A stretch of 13,248 bases of DNA from Oscillospiraceae bacterium (lineage in GTDB: Bacteria; Bacillota; Clostridia; Oscillospirales; Ruminococcaceae), in NCBI GenBank assembly GCA_030527085.1, contig JAUNBN010000016.1:1-13248 (forward strand), written 5' to 3'. Of the stretch, positions 7,854 through 12,493 are shown piece by piece. The notes under the pieces were generated by a model, which worked only from the letters and a program-made list of their open reading frames with translations, was not told where the DNA came from and did no database searches. The translations under genes were made by a program, and so were the position numbers. Numbering within the stretch: position 1 is the first letter of the stretch; each line of letters starts with the position of its first letter.

Positions 7854-8489
7854 TTAAGCCTTTTTAACTGCGTCTGTGATGCAGACTATTCCGCCCTTGG
7901 GGCCGGGTACGGCGCCCTTTATGGCGATGAGGTTGTTCTCTGCGTCCACCTTGACTACCGTGAGGTTCTGAACGGTCACGCGCTCGGAGCCGAGGTGTCC
8001 GGCCTCTATCTTGCCCTTCACCACTCGGCTGGGGCTGCTGGCCGCGCCGCTGGAGCCGGAATGGCGGTGTACGGGGCCGGAGCCGTGGGTGTCCTTGAGG
8101 CTGTGGGCGTTCCAGCGCTTGATGACGCCGGCGGTGCCCTTGCCCTTGCTGGTGCCGACTACGTCGATGGCGTCGCCGGTCTCGAAGGTGTCGGCCTTAA
8201 CGACGTCGCCCACGCTGTAGCCGCTTATGTCCGCGAGGCGGAACTCGCGCAGGTATTTCTTGTTGGCCGTGCCGGCCTTTTTGAAATGACCCTGCAGGGG
8301 CTTGGTGGTGTTCTTCTGGGAAGCGTCGCCGAAGCCGAGCTGAACGGCGTCGTAGCCGTCGGTATCGACGGTCTTTTTCTGAACGACAACGCAGGGGCCC
8401 GCTTCGACTATAGTCACGGGAACTACCTTGCTGTTTTCGTCAAAGATCTGCGTCATGCCTATCTTCTTGCCGATGATTCCTTTTTGCAC
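7854..8489 (-). CDS. rplC: 50S ribosomal protein L3
   Basis: L3 initiates 50S assembly and reaches into the peptidyl transferase centre. The 211-aa product begins (M)QKGIIGKKIGMTQIFDENSKVVPVT, the L3 signature. The start codon is GTG (8487-8489); AGGAGG lies 11 nt upstream, slightly far but with no better alternative. The long loop that contacts rRNA carries HSLKDTHGSGPVHRHSGSSGAASSPSRVVKGK, a variant of the usual RHGFSGGPASHGSKFHR pattern. The gap to S10 is 86 nt, the longest in the cluster, and contains a hairpin. Confidence 0.98.
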   Translation of the reverse strand: MQKGIIGKKIGMTQIFDENSKVVPVTIVEAGPCVVVQKKTVDTDGYDAVQLGFGDASQKNTTKPLQGHFKKAGTANKKYLREFRLADISGYSVGDVVKADTFETGDAIDVVGTSKGKGTAGVIKRWNAHSLKDTHGSGPVHRHSGSSGAASSPSRVVKGKIEAGHLGSERVTVQNLTVVKVDAENNLIAIKGAVPGPKGGIVCITDAVKKA

Positions 8490-8520
8490 TTTGGGATTGT
8501 CCTCCTGTTTAGGTTATTGG

Positions 8521-8543
8521 TTGGCCGCCTGAAGGGCGGTCAA
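8521..8543 (-). other. Hairpin in the S10-L3 intergenic gap
   Basis: Inverted arms of 9 nt (TTGACCGCC and GGCGGCCAA on the minus strand, one A/C mismatch) flank a 5-nt CTTCA loop. There is no U-tract after it, so it is unlikely to be a terminator. It could be an mRNA processing or stability element, since the gap is much longer than elsewhere in the cluster. Confidence 0.4.
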
Positions 8544-8575
8544 CTTGACCCGTTGCGGGCGGTATGCTCTCAAGC

Positions 8576-8887
8576 TTAAAGCTTGATTTCTATATCCACT
8601 CCAGCGGGGAGCTGCAGGCTCGTGAGCGAATCCACCGTCTTGTTAGAGGGCTTGAGGATGTCGATGAGCCGCTTGTGGGTGCGCGTCTCGAACTGCTCGC
8701 GCGAGTCCTTGTACTTGTGGACGGCGCGGAGAATCGTGACGACCTCCTTGTCGGTGGGCAGCGGTATCGGGCCGCTCACTCGCGCGCCCGTGCGCTTTGC
8801 CGTTTCGACGATGGTCTCGGCGGCCTTGTCGACCTGCTCGTGGTCGTAGCCCTTGATGCGGATTCTGATCTTGGTTTTGACTGCCAT
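8576..8887 (-). CDS. rpsJ: 30S ribosomal protein S10 (first gene of the cluster)
   Basis: S10 is a 30S head protein that, as NusE, also takes part in transcription antitermination with NusB and NusG. The 103-aa product MAVKTKIRIRIKGYDHEQVDKA... includes the GPIPLPTDKEVVTILRAVHKYKDSREQFETRTHKRLIDI core, which covers the NusB-binding and ribosomal loop regions. The ATG 8885-8887 has a near-perfect GGAGGT just upstream. It is the first gene after the promoter and leader; the str genes (rpsL, rpsG, fusA, tufA), often upstream in Gram-positives, are not in this window. Confidence 0.98.
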   Translation of the reverse strand: MAVKTKIRIRIKGYDHEQVDKAAETIVETAKRTGARVSGPIPLPTDKEVVTILRAVHKYKDSREQFETRTHKRLIDILKPSNKTVDSLTSLQLPAGVDIEIKL

Positions 8888-9167
8888 TTTTACCTCCGTA
8901 AAACTTTTTGAGGCCGATTTTCTACATTGAGCCTGGTGTGTCGCACCCTGTCAATATTAAATCCGGCAACACCGCTTCGCAGTGTTTTCCGGCGTAGGAG
9001 CTTTTAAGCTCCCGGCTGTATCAGAGCGGCAGCGGACGGCGGGGCCGTCATGTCACACAGCTCAAATATAGACTTCGCCCGGTTCTTGACTCGGACATAC
9101 TCGGCGGAAATTACCGGCTCTCCGAGGAGCCGCAACCTCCCGCGTCAACGCATATCGTCGCAGTCGC
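8888..9167 (-). promoter_or_regulatory. Long structured 5' leader of the S10 operon
   Basis: Between the inferred start site (~9167) and the S10 ATG lie about 280 nt without a plausible ORF. Clear hairpins on the transcript: 9116-9131 (GGCTC/GAGCC), 9035-9049 (GACGGC, 3-nt loop, GCCGTC), 8997-9012 (GGAGCTT/AAGCTCC, perfect), 8963-8992 (CCGG closing AACACTGC-GAA-GCGGTGTT) and 8935-8947 (GGTG/CACC). None is followed by a U-run. Known: S10 operon leaders in several bacteria mediate autoregulation, by L4 in E. coli. Inferred: this leader could do likewise. A perfect TTGACA at 8949-8954 lacks a matching -10, so I do not call a second promoter. Confidence 0.6.
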
Positions 9168-9173
9168 CCGATA

Positions 9174-9202
9174 ATAATACCAAAATCCCCGCGCGAATGC
9201 AA
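9174..9202 (-). promoter_or_regulatory. Main promoter of the S10-spc cluster
   Basis: Minus strand: -35 TTGCAT (9197-9202), exactly 17 bp, -10 TATTAT (9174-9179), preceded by TGG as an extended -10. An A-run (AAAAAAG) sits just upstream of the -35. This is the only strong sigma-A-type match upstream of S10. The predicted start near 9167 gives the ~280-nt leader. Confidence 0.8.
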
Positions 9203-9222
9203 GAACTTTTTTCGCGCGCGGG
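9188..9222. repeat. Inverted repeat flanking the -35 of the S10 promoter
   Basis: Arms CCCGCGCG (9188-9195) and CGCGCGGG (9215-9222) are perfect inverted copies, with A/T bases continuing the symmetry imperfectly. The -35 hexamer at 9197-9202 lies in the 19-bp centre. It could be an operator; a terminator is unlikely because no gene lies upstream in this direction. Confidence 0.5.
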
Positions 9223-9358
9223 AGTTACAGTTTTGTTACACCTTCAAGCGTTTTTCTTTTCTCAGGAAAACAATATCAGCCCGGCCTCAGCCGTCTTTTT
9301 AATCGGCCATAGCAGAATCCCTATTTTAAGAGAGACCGGTCGGTATAGCGGCCAGTAA

Positions 9359-9387
9359 TTGACTTTATTTTGCATAAACTATTTTAT
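9359..9387 (+). promoter_or_regulatory. Candidate plus-strand promoter upstream of a terminator
   Basis: TTGACT (9359-9364), 17 bp, TTTTAT (9382-9387), in AT-rich DNA. The -35 matches 5/6 and the -10 4/6. It points at the strong terminator 120 bp downstream with no ORF between, which is why I read it as the promoter of a small RNA. Confidence 0.4.
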
Positions 9388-9393
9388 CTGCAA

Positions 9394-9544
9394 GCAGTGT
9401 ATTTTCTTGGGGTGTGTCCCGCTGCGTGGATTTTTTGCTGTCTTTCCCCCGCCGCAGGCCAATGTCATTAAGTTAAGAATGTAGTAGGTTTAGCGAACAA
9501 AAAAACCACCCCTTTCGCAAGAGGGGGGTGGTCTTTATTTTTTT
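9394..9544 (+). ncRNA. Candidate small noncoding RNA (~150 nt)
   Basis: Bounded by the candidate promoter 9359-9387 and the terminator 9505-9544, with no credible ORF. The 5' end can fold: GCAGTG (9394-9399) pairs with CGCTGC (9420-9425; one G-U), enclosing a GGGG/CCC helix. The terminator's G-U pairs favour the plus-strand RNA, supporting transcription in this direction. No known RNA family was recognised. It could instead be the remnant of a longer element; there is no direct proof of expression. Confidence 0.38.
9505..9544 (+). terminator. Strong intrinsic terminator with GCAA tetraloop
   Basis: A 12-bp stem, ACCACCCCTTTC (9505-9516) with GAGGGGGGTGGT (9521-9532), is capped by GCAA and followed by CTTTATTTTTTT. 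All pairs form in the plus-strand RNA (two G-U); in the minus-strand RNA the same two positions are C-A mismatches. A T-run also follows on the minus strand, so weaker bidirectional use is possible. Confidence 0.85.
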
Positions 9545-9609
9545 CTCAAAGATGCCGCTAAAGGCCCATAAATAGGGCGTTTTCGGATTTTTACGTCCTT
9601 TAGCTCATT

Positions 9610-9757
9610 AACAAAAACCTTTAAATGCAGGGGTGCTGCGTGTGGAACAAAAACCTTTAAATGCAGGTTTTGGTAGTTGAACAAAAACCGGTATTTGCAG
9701 GAGTAGTGCGTGTCGAAAACTATCCCGATTTTTTGCGACAAAAACCTTTAAAATCCA
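9610..9757. repeat. Imperfect repeat cluster, 4 copies of an AACAAAAACCTTTAAATGCAGG-like unit
   Basis: Units begin at 9610, 9646, 9680 and 9737 (spacing 36, 34 and 57). Copies 1 and 2 share a 21-nt identical head (AACAAAAACC then TTTAAATGCAG); copy 3 has GGTATTTGCAG, and copy 4 is more diverged. Copies 1 and 3 also share tail sequence (GTGCTGCGTGTGG and AGTAGTGCGTGTCG). On the minus strand the unit reads LHLKVFV in a short TTG-started frame (9535-9741), but that frame has no convincing ribosome binding site and low-complexity content, so I list repeats rather than a gene. Spacing is too irregular for CRISPR. The rest of 9543-9850 shows nothing else recognisable. Confidence 0.7.
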
Positions 9758-9849
9758 AGTCCTTGCATGTGCGGTCTTTGGCTTCCAAAATGCACATACA
9801 AATCAGCTATATCAAATCGCTTCCCTGCGGCAGATTGACTTTAAGGCAT

Positions 9850-9872
9850 AATAAAAAGCCCGAAGGCGTCTT
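9850..9872 (-). terminator. Terminator of the XRE / DUF6514-like operon
   Basis: On the minus strand AAGACGCC-TTCG-GGCTTTTT forms a UUCG-capped stem (one C/U mismatch) ending in TTTTTATT. It starts about 20 nt after the stop codon at 9891. Confidence 0.65.
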
Positions 9873-9890
9873 CGCGCTGACAGTTTACTT

Positions 9891-10136
9891 CTAAGGCAGC
9901 CAGTCCTCAATAACATCCATCAGATGACAGGGCTCCAGCTCCAGGCTGTTGCATAGCTGCACAAGCTCGCGGACGCGAGGTTCGTCCAGACAGACGTCGT
10001 CCACCTCATAGACTATCCTTTTGCCGGAAACTGAAGCGCCACTTGCCCGGACGCTATAGGAAAAATACGCGCCGTTTTCCTTTGAAAAATAGCGCCTTTG
10101 AAATGCTGCATACGTCCATGCTTCATGCGTGTTCAT
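9891..10136 (-). CDS. Small protein, resembles DUF6514 family
   Basis: An 81-aa product with no signal peptide or membrane segment. The second half (KRIVYEVDDVCLDEPRVRELVQLCNSLELEPCHLMDVIEDWLP, about residues 39-81) resembles what I remember of the clostridial DUF6514 family, whose members end in an HL-DV-ED motif; the family's function is unknown to me. The N-terminal half (residues 1-38) is aromatic-rich and looks like a beta-strand region. Its ATG (10134-10136) overlaps the stop of the upstream XRE regulator as ATGA, so the two are co-transcribed and probably translationally coupled. Inferred: a partner or effector of that regulator. An antitoxin or toxin role cannot be excluded, but no toxin motif is visible. 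Confidence 0.75.
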   Translation of the reverse strand: MNTHEAWTYAAFQRRYFSKENGAYFSYSVRASGASVSGKRIVYEVDDVCLDEPRVRELVQLCNSLELEPCHLMDVIEDWLP

Positions 10137-10417
10137 ACCATCGCGGCTGTGGGCGGCGAGATCGGGGAGTCGAGCTTTTCAAAAGCAAGTTCAATCTCGC
10201 GTAAGAGTTCGGACGTCTGCTCCTCGCCTATCATAATAAAGAACTGAACGAGAACATAAGAGGGGCACAAGCTGTTGCCGTGCTCCAGCTCGACATAGGA
10301 GCGCTCGGATATGCGAAAGAGCTCGGACATGGCGTGCTGTGTCAGGCCCAGCTGCAGCCTGTAGTTTTTCAAATGCGGAGCGAGGATTGCCCTCAAGGCA
10401 TCGTTGTGTGCAATCAT
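10133..10417 (-). CDS. XRE-family helix-turn-helix transcriptional regulator
   Basis: A 94-aa product. Residues ~17-66 form an XRE/Cro-type HTH: LKNYRLQLGLTQ, AMSELFRISERSYVELEHGNSLCPSYVL, with the LTQ...S..SY..LE.G pattern typical of the family. The C-terminal ~30 residues are an acidic helix plus a Pro-rich tail. The ATG 10415-10417 has AGAGGG 5 nt upstream. It is divergent from the recombinase gene, and the intergenic region holds a 24-bp dyad (10434-10457) in the right place for an operator. Inferred role: autorepressor and repressor of the recombinase promoter. The downstream gene overlaps it by 4 nt. Confidence 0.88.
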   Translation of the reverse strand: MIAHNDALRAILAPHLKNYRLQLGLTQHAMSELFRISERSYVELEHGNSLCPSYVLVQFFIMIGEEQTSELLREIELAFEKLDSPISPPTAAMV

Positions 10418-10423
10418 GGCAGC

Positions 10424-10465
10424 CCTCTGTTTCGCTAGTATATATTTTGATACTAGCCCTCAGAG
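10424..10465. promoter_or_regulatory. Nested dyad, likely operator between XRE gene and recombinase
   Basis: Inner arms GCTAGTAT (10434-10441) and ATACTAGC (10450-10457) are perfect around an 8-bp AT-rich centre. Outer arms CCTCTG (10424-10429) and CAGAGG (10460-10465) are also perfect. The dyad covers the -35 of the candidate recombinase promoter and lies just upstream of the XRE ribosome binding site, so a bound dimer could control both directions. An 8+8+8 layout could also be a recombinase core site. Confidence 0.6.
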
Positions 10466-10475
10466 GAATTATTTA
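10447..10475 (+). promoter_or_regulatory. Candidate promoter of the tyrosine recombinase gene
   Basis: TTGATA (10447-10452), 17 bp, TATTTA (10470-10475), read toward the recombinase. The -35 sits in the dyad 10434-10457. Predicted start near 10482, giving a ~120-nt leader. Confidence 0.5.
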
Positions 10476-10477
10476 CC

Positions 10478-10493
10478 ATGAGGCGCGCCTCAT
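10478..10493. repeat. Perfect 16-bp palindrome at the predicted recombinase start site
   Basis: ATGAGGCGCGCCTCAT is fully self-complementary, followed by TTTTCC. It overlaps the predicted +1. It may be a second operator or, as RNA, a short hairpin (ATGAGG/CCTCAT, 4-nt loop) with a weak T-run. Confidence 0.55.
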
Positions 10494-10540
10494 TTTCCTT
10501 GAGTTCTGGACTCAGAAGAAAATTATTTGAATAGATGTAA

Positions 10541-10592
10541 TTCCTTAGCTATCTTTGAGATACTATTAGATGCAAAAAGAAAAGCTAAGGGG
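10541..10592 (+). promoter_or_regulatory. Hairpin that can hide the recombinase ribosome binding site
   Basis: TTCCTTAGCT (10541-10550) can pair with AGCTAAGGGG (10583-10592), 10 bp with two G-U pairs, around a 32-nt loop. The right arm includes the AAGGGG Shine-Dalgarno, which is 9 nt before the TTG start at 10602. Confidence 0.5.
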
Positions 10593-10601
10593 ATTTGAAA
10601 A

Positions 10602-11432
10602 TTGGACTATAAAGAGCAAAAGAAAAGCTATATCAAGGCGCTTTGCGAAAATGAGCGCGCCGCGGCGACGGTCGAGAAGTACTCGCGGGAGCTCGACGCC
10701 TTTCTCGCCTGGCTCGGAGGAAATGAGCTTACGAAGGCTATATTAATACAATATAAGAACGAGCTGAAAAAGCGCTTCAAGACCTCCAGCGTCAACACCA
10801 AGCTCGCCGCTTTGAACGGTTTTATGATTTATATAGGCAGGGGCGAGCTTCGGGTAAAGAGATTAAGGGTGCAAAAGCAGCTCTTCTGCGAGGTAACCAA
10901 AGAGCTTACAAAGGAGGAATACGCCCGGCTCGTGCGGGCGGCGAAGAGCGAAGGCAACGAGAGGCTGAGCCTCATAATACAGACGCTCTGCGCGACGGGG
11001 ATTCGAGTAAGCGAGTTGAAGTGGATAACGGCGCAGAGCGTGACCGACGGCCGCGCGCAGGTGAATAACAAAGGAAAGACGCGGGTGATCCTCATCCCCG
11101 CGCCGCTGCGCACCCTGCTGAAGAATTACTGTAAAAAGAAAAACATCGTGGCCGGTCCTGTATTCATAAGCAAAAACGGCAACCCTTTGAACCGCTCAAA
11201 TATCTGGAGCGATATGAAAAAGCTCTGCGCTTTGGCGGGCGTTGCGGCGCAAAAGGTTTTCCCGCACAATCTACGCCGCCTCTTTGCGCGAACTTACTAT
11301 TCATTGGAAAAGGATTTGAACCGCCTTGCCGACCTTCTGGGACATTCAAGTATAGAGACCACTCGCATCTATACGATGACGACGGCGGGCTCGGTGCAGG
11401 ACAGGGTGGACAGGCTGGGCCTTGTAGTGTGA
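10602..11432 (+). CDS. Tyrosine recombinase (site-specific integrase/invertase)
   Basis: A 276-aa protein with both domains of the phage integrase/XerCD family: an N-terminal SAM-like DNA-binding domain (residues ~5-90) and a C-terminal catalytic domain (~100-270). The catalytic set is complete: Arg135 (GIRVSEL), Lys157 in the beta hairpin, His222 and Arg225 (PHNLRR), His248 (LLGHSS) and nucleophile Tyr257 (TTRIYTM). The start is TTG 10602-10604 with AAGGGG at 9-nt spacing; an ATG at 10570 is out of frame. It is short, as in Xer-like and phase-variation recombinases rather than large phage integrases, and no excisionase or phage genes are nearby. A pair of 26-bp inverted repeats begins 14 nt after its stop, so inversion of that segment is the most likely job. 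Xer dimer resolution is less likely because no dif-like site or partner is seen. Confidence 0.93.
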   Translation: MDYKEQKKSYIKALCENERAAATVEKYSRELDAFLAWLGGNELTKAILIQYKNELKKRFKTSSVNTKLAALNGFMIYIGRGELRVKRLRVQKQLFCEVTKELTKEEYARLVRAAKSEGNERLSLIIQTLCATGIRVSELKWITAQSVTDGRAQVNNKGKTRVILIPAPLRTLLKNYCKKKNIVAGPVFISKNGNPLNRSNIWSDMKKLCALAGVAAQKVFPHNLRRLFARTYYSLEKDLNRLADLLGHSSIETTRIYTMTTAGSVQDRVDRLGLVV

Positions 11433-11446
11433 AAGAAATAAAAATA

Positions 11447-11472
11447 CTACATTATATTGATTATGTTGTAGA
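11447..11472 (+). repeat. Left inverted repeat of putative invertible segment (IRL)
   Basis: Reverse complement of the right repeat at 25 of 26 positions (single A/T difference). Each site is itself an imperfect dyad: ~10-bp arms (CTACAACATA and TATTATGTAG in the right copy) about a 5-bp centre, as expected for a tyrosine recombinase crossover site. Flanking bases do not match between the copies and there is no target-site duplication. Confidence 0.9.
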
Positions 11473-11496
11473 CGCTATTATTCCTAAGCCATACAT
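11461..11496 (-). CDS. Possible 11-codon leader ORF from the invertible promoter
   Basis: ATG 11494-11496, about 13 nt after the predicted start site, encodes MYGLGIIASTT and stops at TAA inside IRL. AGGA lies 10 nt upstream. The inner IR sequence is identical in both copies, so the ORF would be the same in either orientation. It may be chance. Confidence 0.15.
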   Translation of the reverse strand: MYGLGIIASTT

Positions 11497-11515
11497 ATCC
11501 GTTCAATCCTAAATA

Positions 11516-11544
11516 ATTAAAGCATACCATCAGGCGGAATTCAA
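11516..11544 (-). promoter_or_regulatory. Promoter inside the invertible segment, firing left
   Basis: Minus strand: -35 TTGAAT (11539-11544), 17 bp, -10 TTTAAT (11516-11521), with TGC as an extended -10. This is the best promoter match in the segment. As oriented, it reads across IRL into the 3' end of the recombinase gene (antisense). Confidence 0.65.
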
Positions 11545-11566
11545 GCTGTTCAAGCTTTTTTCGCTA

Positions 11567-11594
11567 AGAGCCGCAAACCGGAGCGGCTCTTTTT
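11567..11594 (+). terminator. Intrinsic terminator downstream of the recombinase, inside the segment
   Basis: A perfect 8-bp stem AGAGCCGC/GCGGCTCT with an 8-nt loop and TTTTT. A weaker hairpin, AAGCT-GTTCA-AGCTT followed by T6, sits just before it (11543-11561). Confidence 0.85.
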
Positions 11595-11645
11595 GACGGC
11601 GGGCTTGTTTTTTGCTGCGCCGATTATTTCGATGCCCATAAAGTA

Positions 11646-11684
11646 AGACAAGACGAAAACAGATGTTGCAGTTTCGCCTTGTCT
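11646..11684 (-). terminator. Leftward hairpin, possible insulator-terminator
   Basis: Arms 11646-11658 and 11672-11684. In minus-strand RNA AGACAAGGCGAAA pairs with TTTCGTCTTGTCT over 13 bp including one G-U; in plus-strand RNA that position is an A/C mismatch. The tail TTACTTTAT is only moderately T-rich, so terminator strength is uncertain. Confidence 0.45.
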
Positions 11685-11737
11685 TGTTTGTGCGCTGCAG
11701 CAAGAAAGAACGCATTTATAGTCGCCCTTATGGGCTA

Positions 11738-11763
11738 TCTACAACATAATCAATATTATGTAG
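11738..11763 (-). repeat. Right inverted repeat of putative invertible segment (IRR)
   Basis: Inverted copy of 11447-11472 (25/26). After it, 11764-11861 holds no gene, promoter or terminator that I can support. Confidence 0.9.
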
Positions 11764-11861
11764 CTTAAGTTCAACAATCGCACATGAAAGCGCCTTTGCC
11801 GGAGTATGCCCAAACGCCCTGCTTATTCTTTGGCAAAAAGCGGTGCTGAAGCAGAAGTTCT

Positions 11862-12344
11862 TTAGGCTCCAACCCCACCGGAGGTCTCGGACGGCTCAAT
11901 AATCCTAAGTCCTCTGCCTAAAAGGTATTTGACCACCAGCTCCGGTGTAAGGTATATCCCATCCTCGCCTTTTGGCTCTGCGCTTATTTCAAAAATAAGC
12001 GGCTTGTCTCTGGCGAGGAGCAGGGCCTCGCAGGCATAGTCGTAGAGGTCGTAAGGACTGTTAAAAGCTTTTAGGGATACGGGTACAACTATCGCGGCGT
12101 CTTTCGCGCTCGCCAAAACATGCGGCAGGTCGTTGGCAGCCGTTTGCAGAAGGTTGAGCTCGGCCTTTGCAATCTCCGGCGGCGCTGCTTCCTGAAGATA
12201 CTCCTCGCGCCTTAAAACCCATTTTGAATCGACAAGATAATGGACGGACACATCAATCCGCCTATGTGCCTTCGCAAGACGATTGCTCTCTTTATATTGG
12301 ATATAGAGAGCGGGAGAGCCGGCATTGTCTATGTGTTTTTCCAT
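11862..12344 (-). CDS. Hypothetical protein, 160 aa
   Basis: The start is placed at ATG 12342-12344 (MEKHIDNAGSPALYIQYKE), preceded by AGGAAAGGG at ~9 nt; an upstream in-frame extension to 12455 has no ribosome binding site and would fill the divergent promoter region. The product looks soluble and is without signal peptide, transmembrane segment or Cys motifs. A mixed alpha/beta pattern is suggested: RRIDVSVHYLVDSKWVLRREEYL, then a helix-rich middle (AKAELNLLQTAANDLPHVLASA), then IVVPVSLKAF and a C-terminal stretch ending LTPELVVKYLLGRGLRIIEP. I do not recognise the family. It is divergent from the sigma factor gene (149 bp apart) and convergent with the recombinase across the invertible segment, so antisense control of this gene by that segment is possible. 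No convincing terminator follows it. Confidence 0.75.
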   Translation of the reverse strand: MEKHIDNAGSPALYIQYKESNRLAKAHRRIDVSVHYLVDSKWVLRREEYLQEAAPPEIAKAELNLLQTAANDLPHVLASAKDAAIVVPVSLKAFNSPYDLYDYACEALLLARDKPLIFEISAEPKGEDGIYLTPELVVKYLLGRGLRIIEPSETSGGVGA

Positions 12345-12493
12345 AATCGTTTCCCTTTCCTGAAACACTTTAGCAGAAATTCTGACGCTTATGCGGGATT
12401 TGTTGTAAATCAAGTGATTTTTGTCGTGAAAATTTCGCATCGAACCTTTTTTCAAAACAAGGCCCCTTATAAAAGGGAGAAAGGTTTCAGCCT
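12345..12493. other. Divergent intergenic region (149 bp)
   Basis: It must hold promoters for the 160-aa gene and the sigma factor gene, but I find no good sigma-A match in either direction. TGAAAC, which resembles an ECF-type -35, occurs on the plus strand near 12361-12366 and on the minus strand at 12484-12489; neither has a clear -10. A short inverted repeat CCCTT/AAGGG (12464-12477) sits just before the sigma ribosome binding site. Confidence 0.3.

Larger units (their letters stand above)
11473..11737. other. Putative 265-bp invertible DNA segment (inverton)
   Basis: The DNA between the two inverted repeats has no gene of normal size. It holds, left to right, a leftward promoter (11516-11544), a rightward intrinsic terminator (11567-11594) and a hairpin that pairs perfectly only in leftward RNA (11646-11684). 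Lying directly behind a complete tyrosine recombinase gene, it has the layout of an invertible promoter cassette. The alternative is a ~317-bp MITE, but no target duplication is visible. Confidence 0.68.

Noticed and set aside
8926..8954. Second S10 promoter using the perfect TTGACA at 8949-8954
   Set aside because: No acceptable -10 at 16-19 bp (CTCAAT/TCAATG only); the sequence more likely belongs to a leader hairpin.
9050..9358. 102-aa plus-strand frame opposite the S10 leader and promoter
   Set aside because: No ribosome binding site, atypical composition, and it covers the S10 promoter and structured leader on the other strand.
9535..9741. 68-aa minus-strand frame with LHLKVFV repeats
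   Set aside because: TTG start without a clear ribosome binding site, built from the repeat unit and running into the terminator; listed as a repeat cluster instead.
9610..9757. CRISPR array
   Set aside because: Repeats are imperfect, unevenly spaced, only four in number, and no cas genes are present.
11164..11349. 61-aa minus-strand frame inside the recombinase gene
   Set aside because: Antisense of the catalytic domain, no ribosome binding site.
10602..11432. Prophage or integrative element around the recombinase
   Set aside because: No phage, conjugation or excisionase genes, and no direct att repeats found in the window.
11447..11763. Simple MITE rather than inverton
   Set aside because: No target-site duplication at the ends and a complete recombinase directly adjacent; kept as the main alternative.
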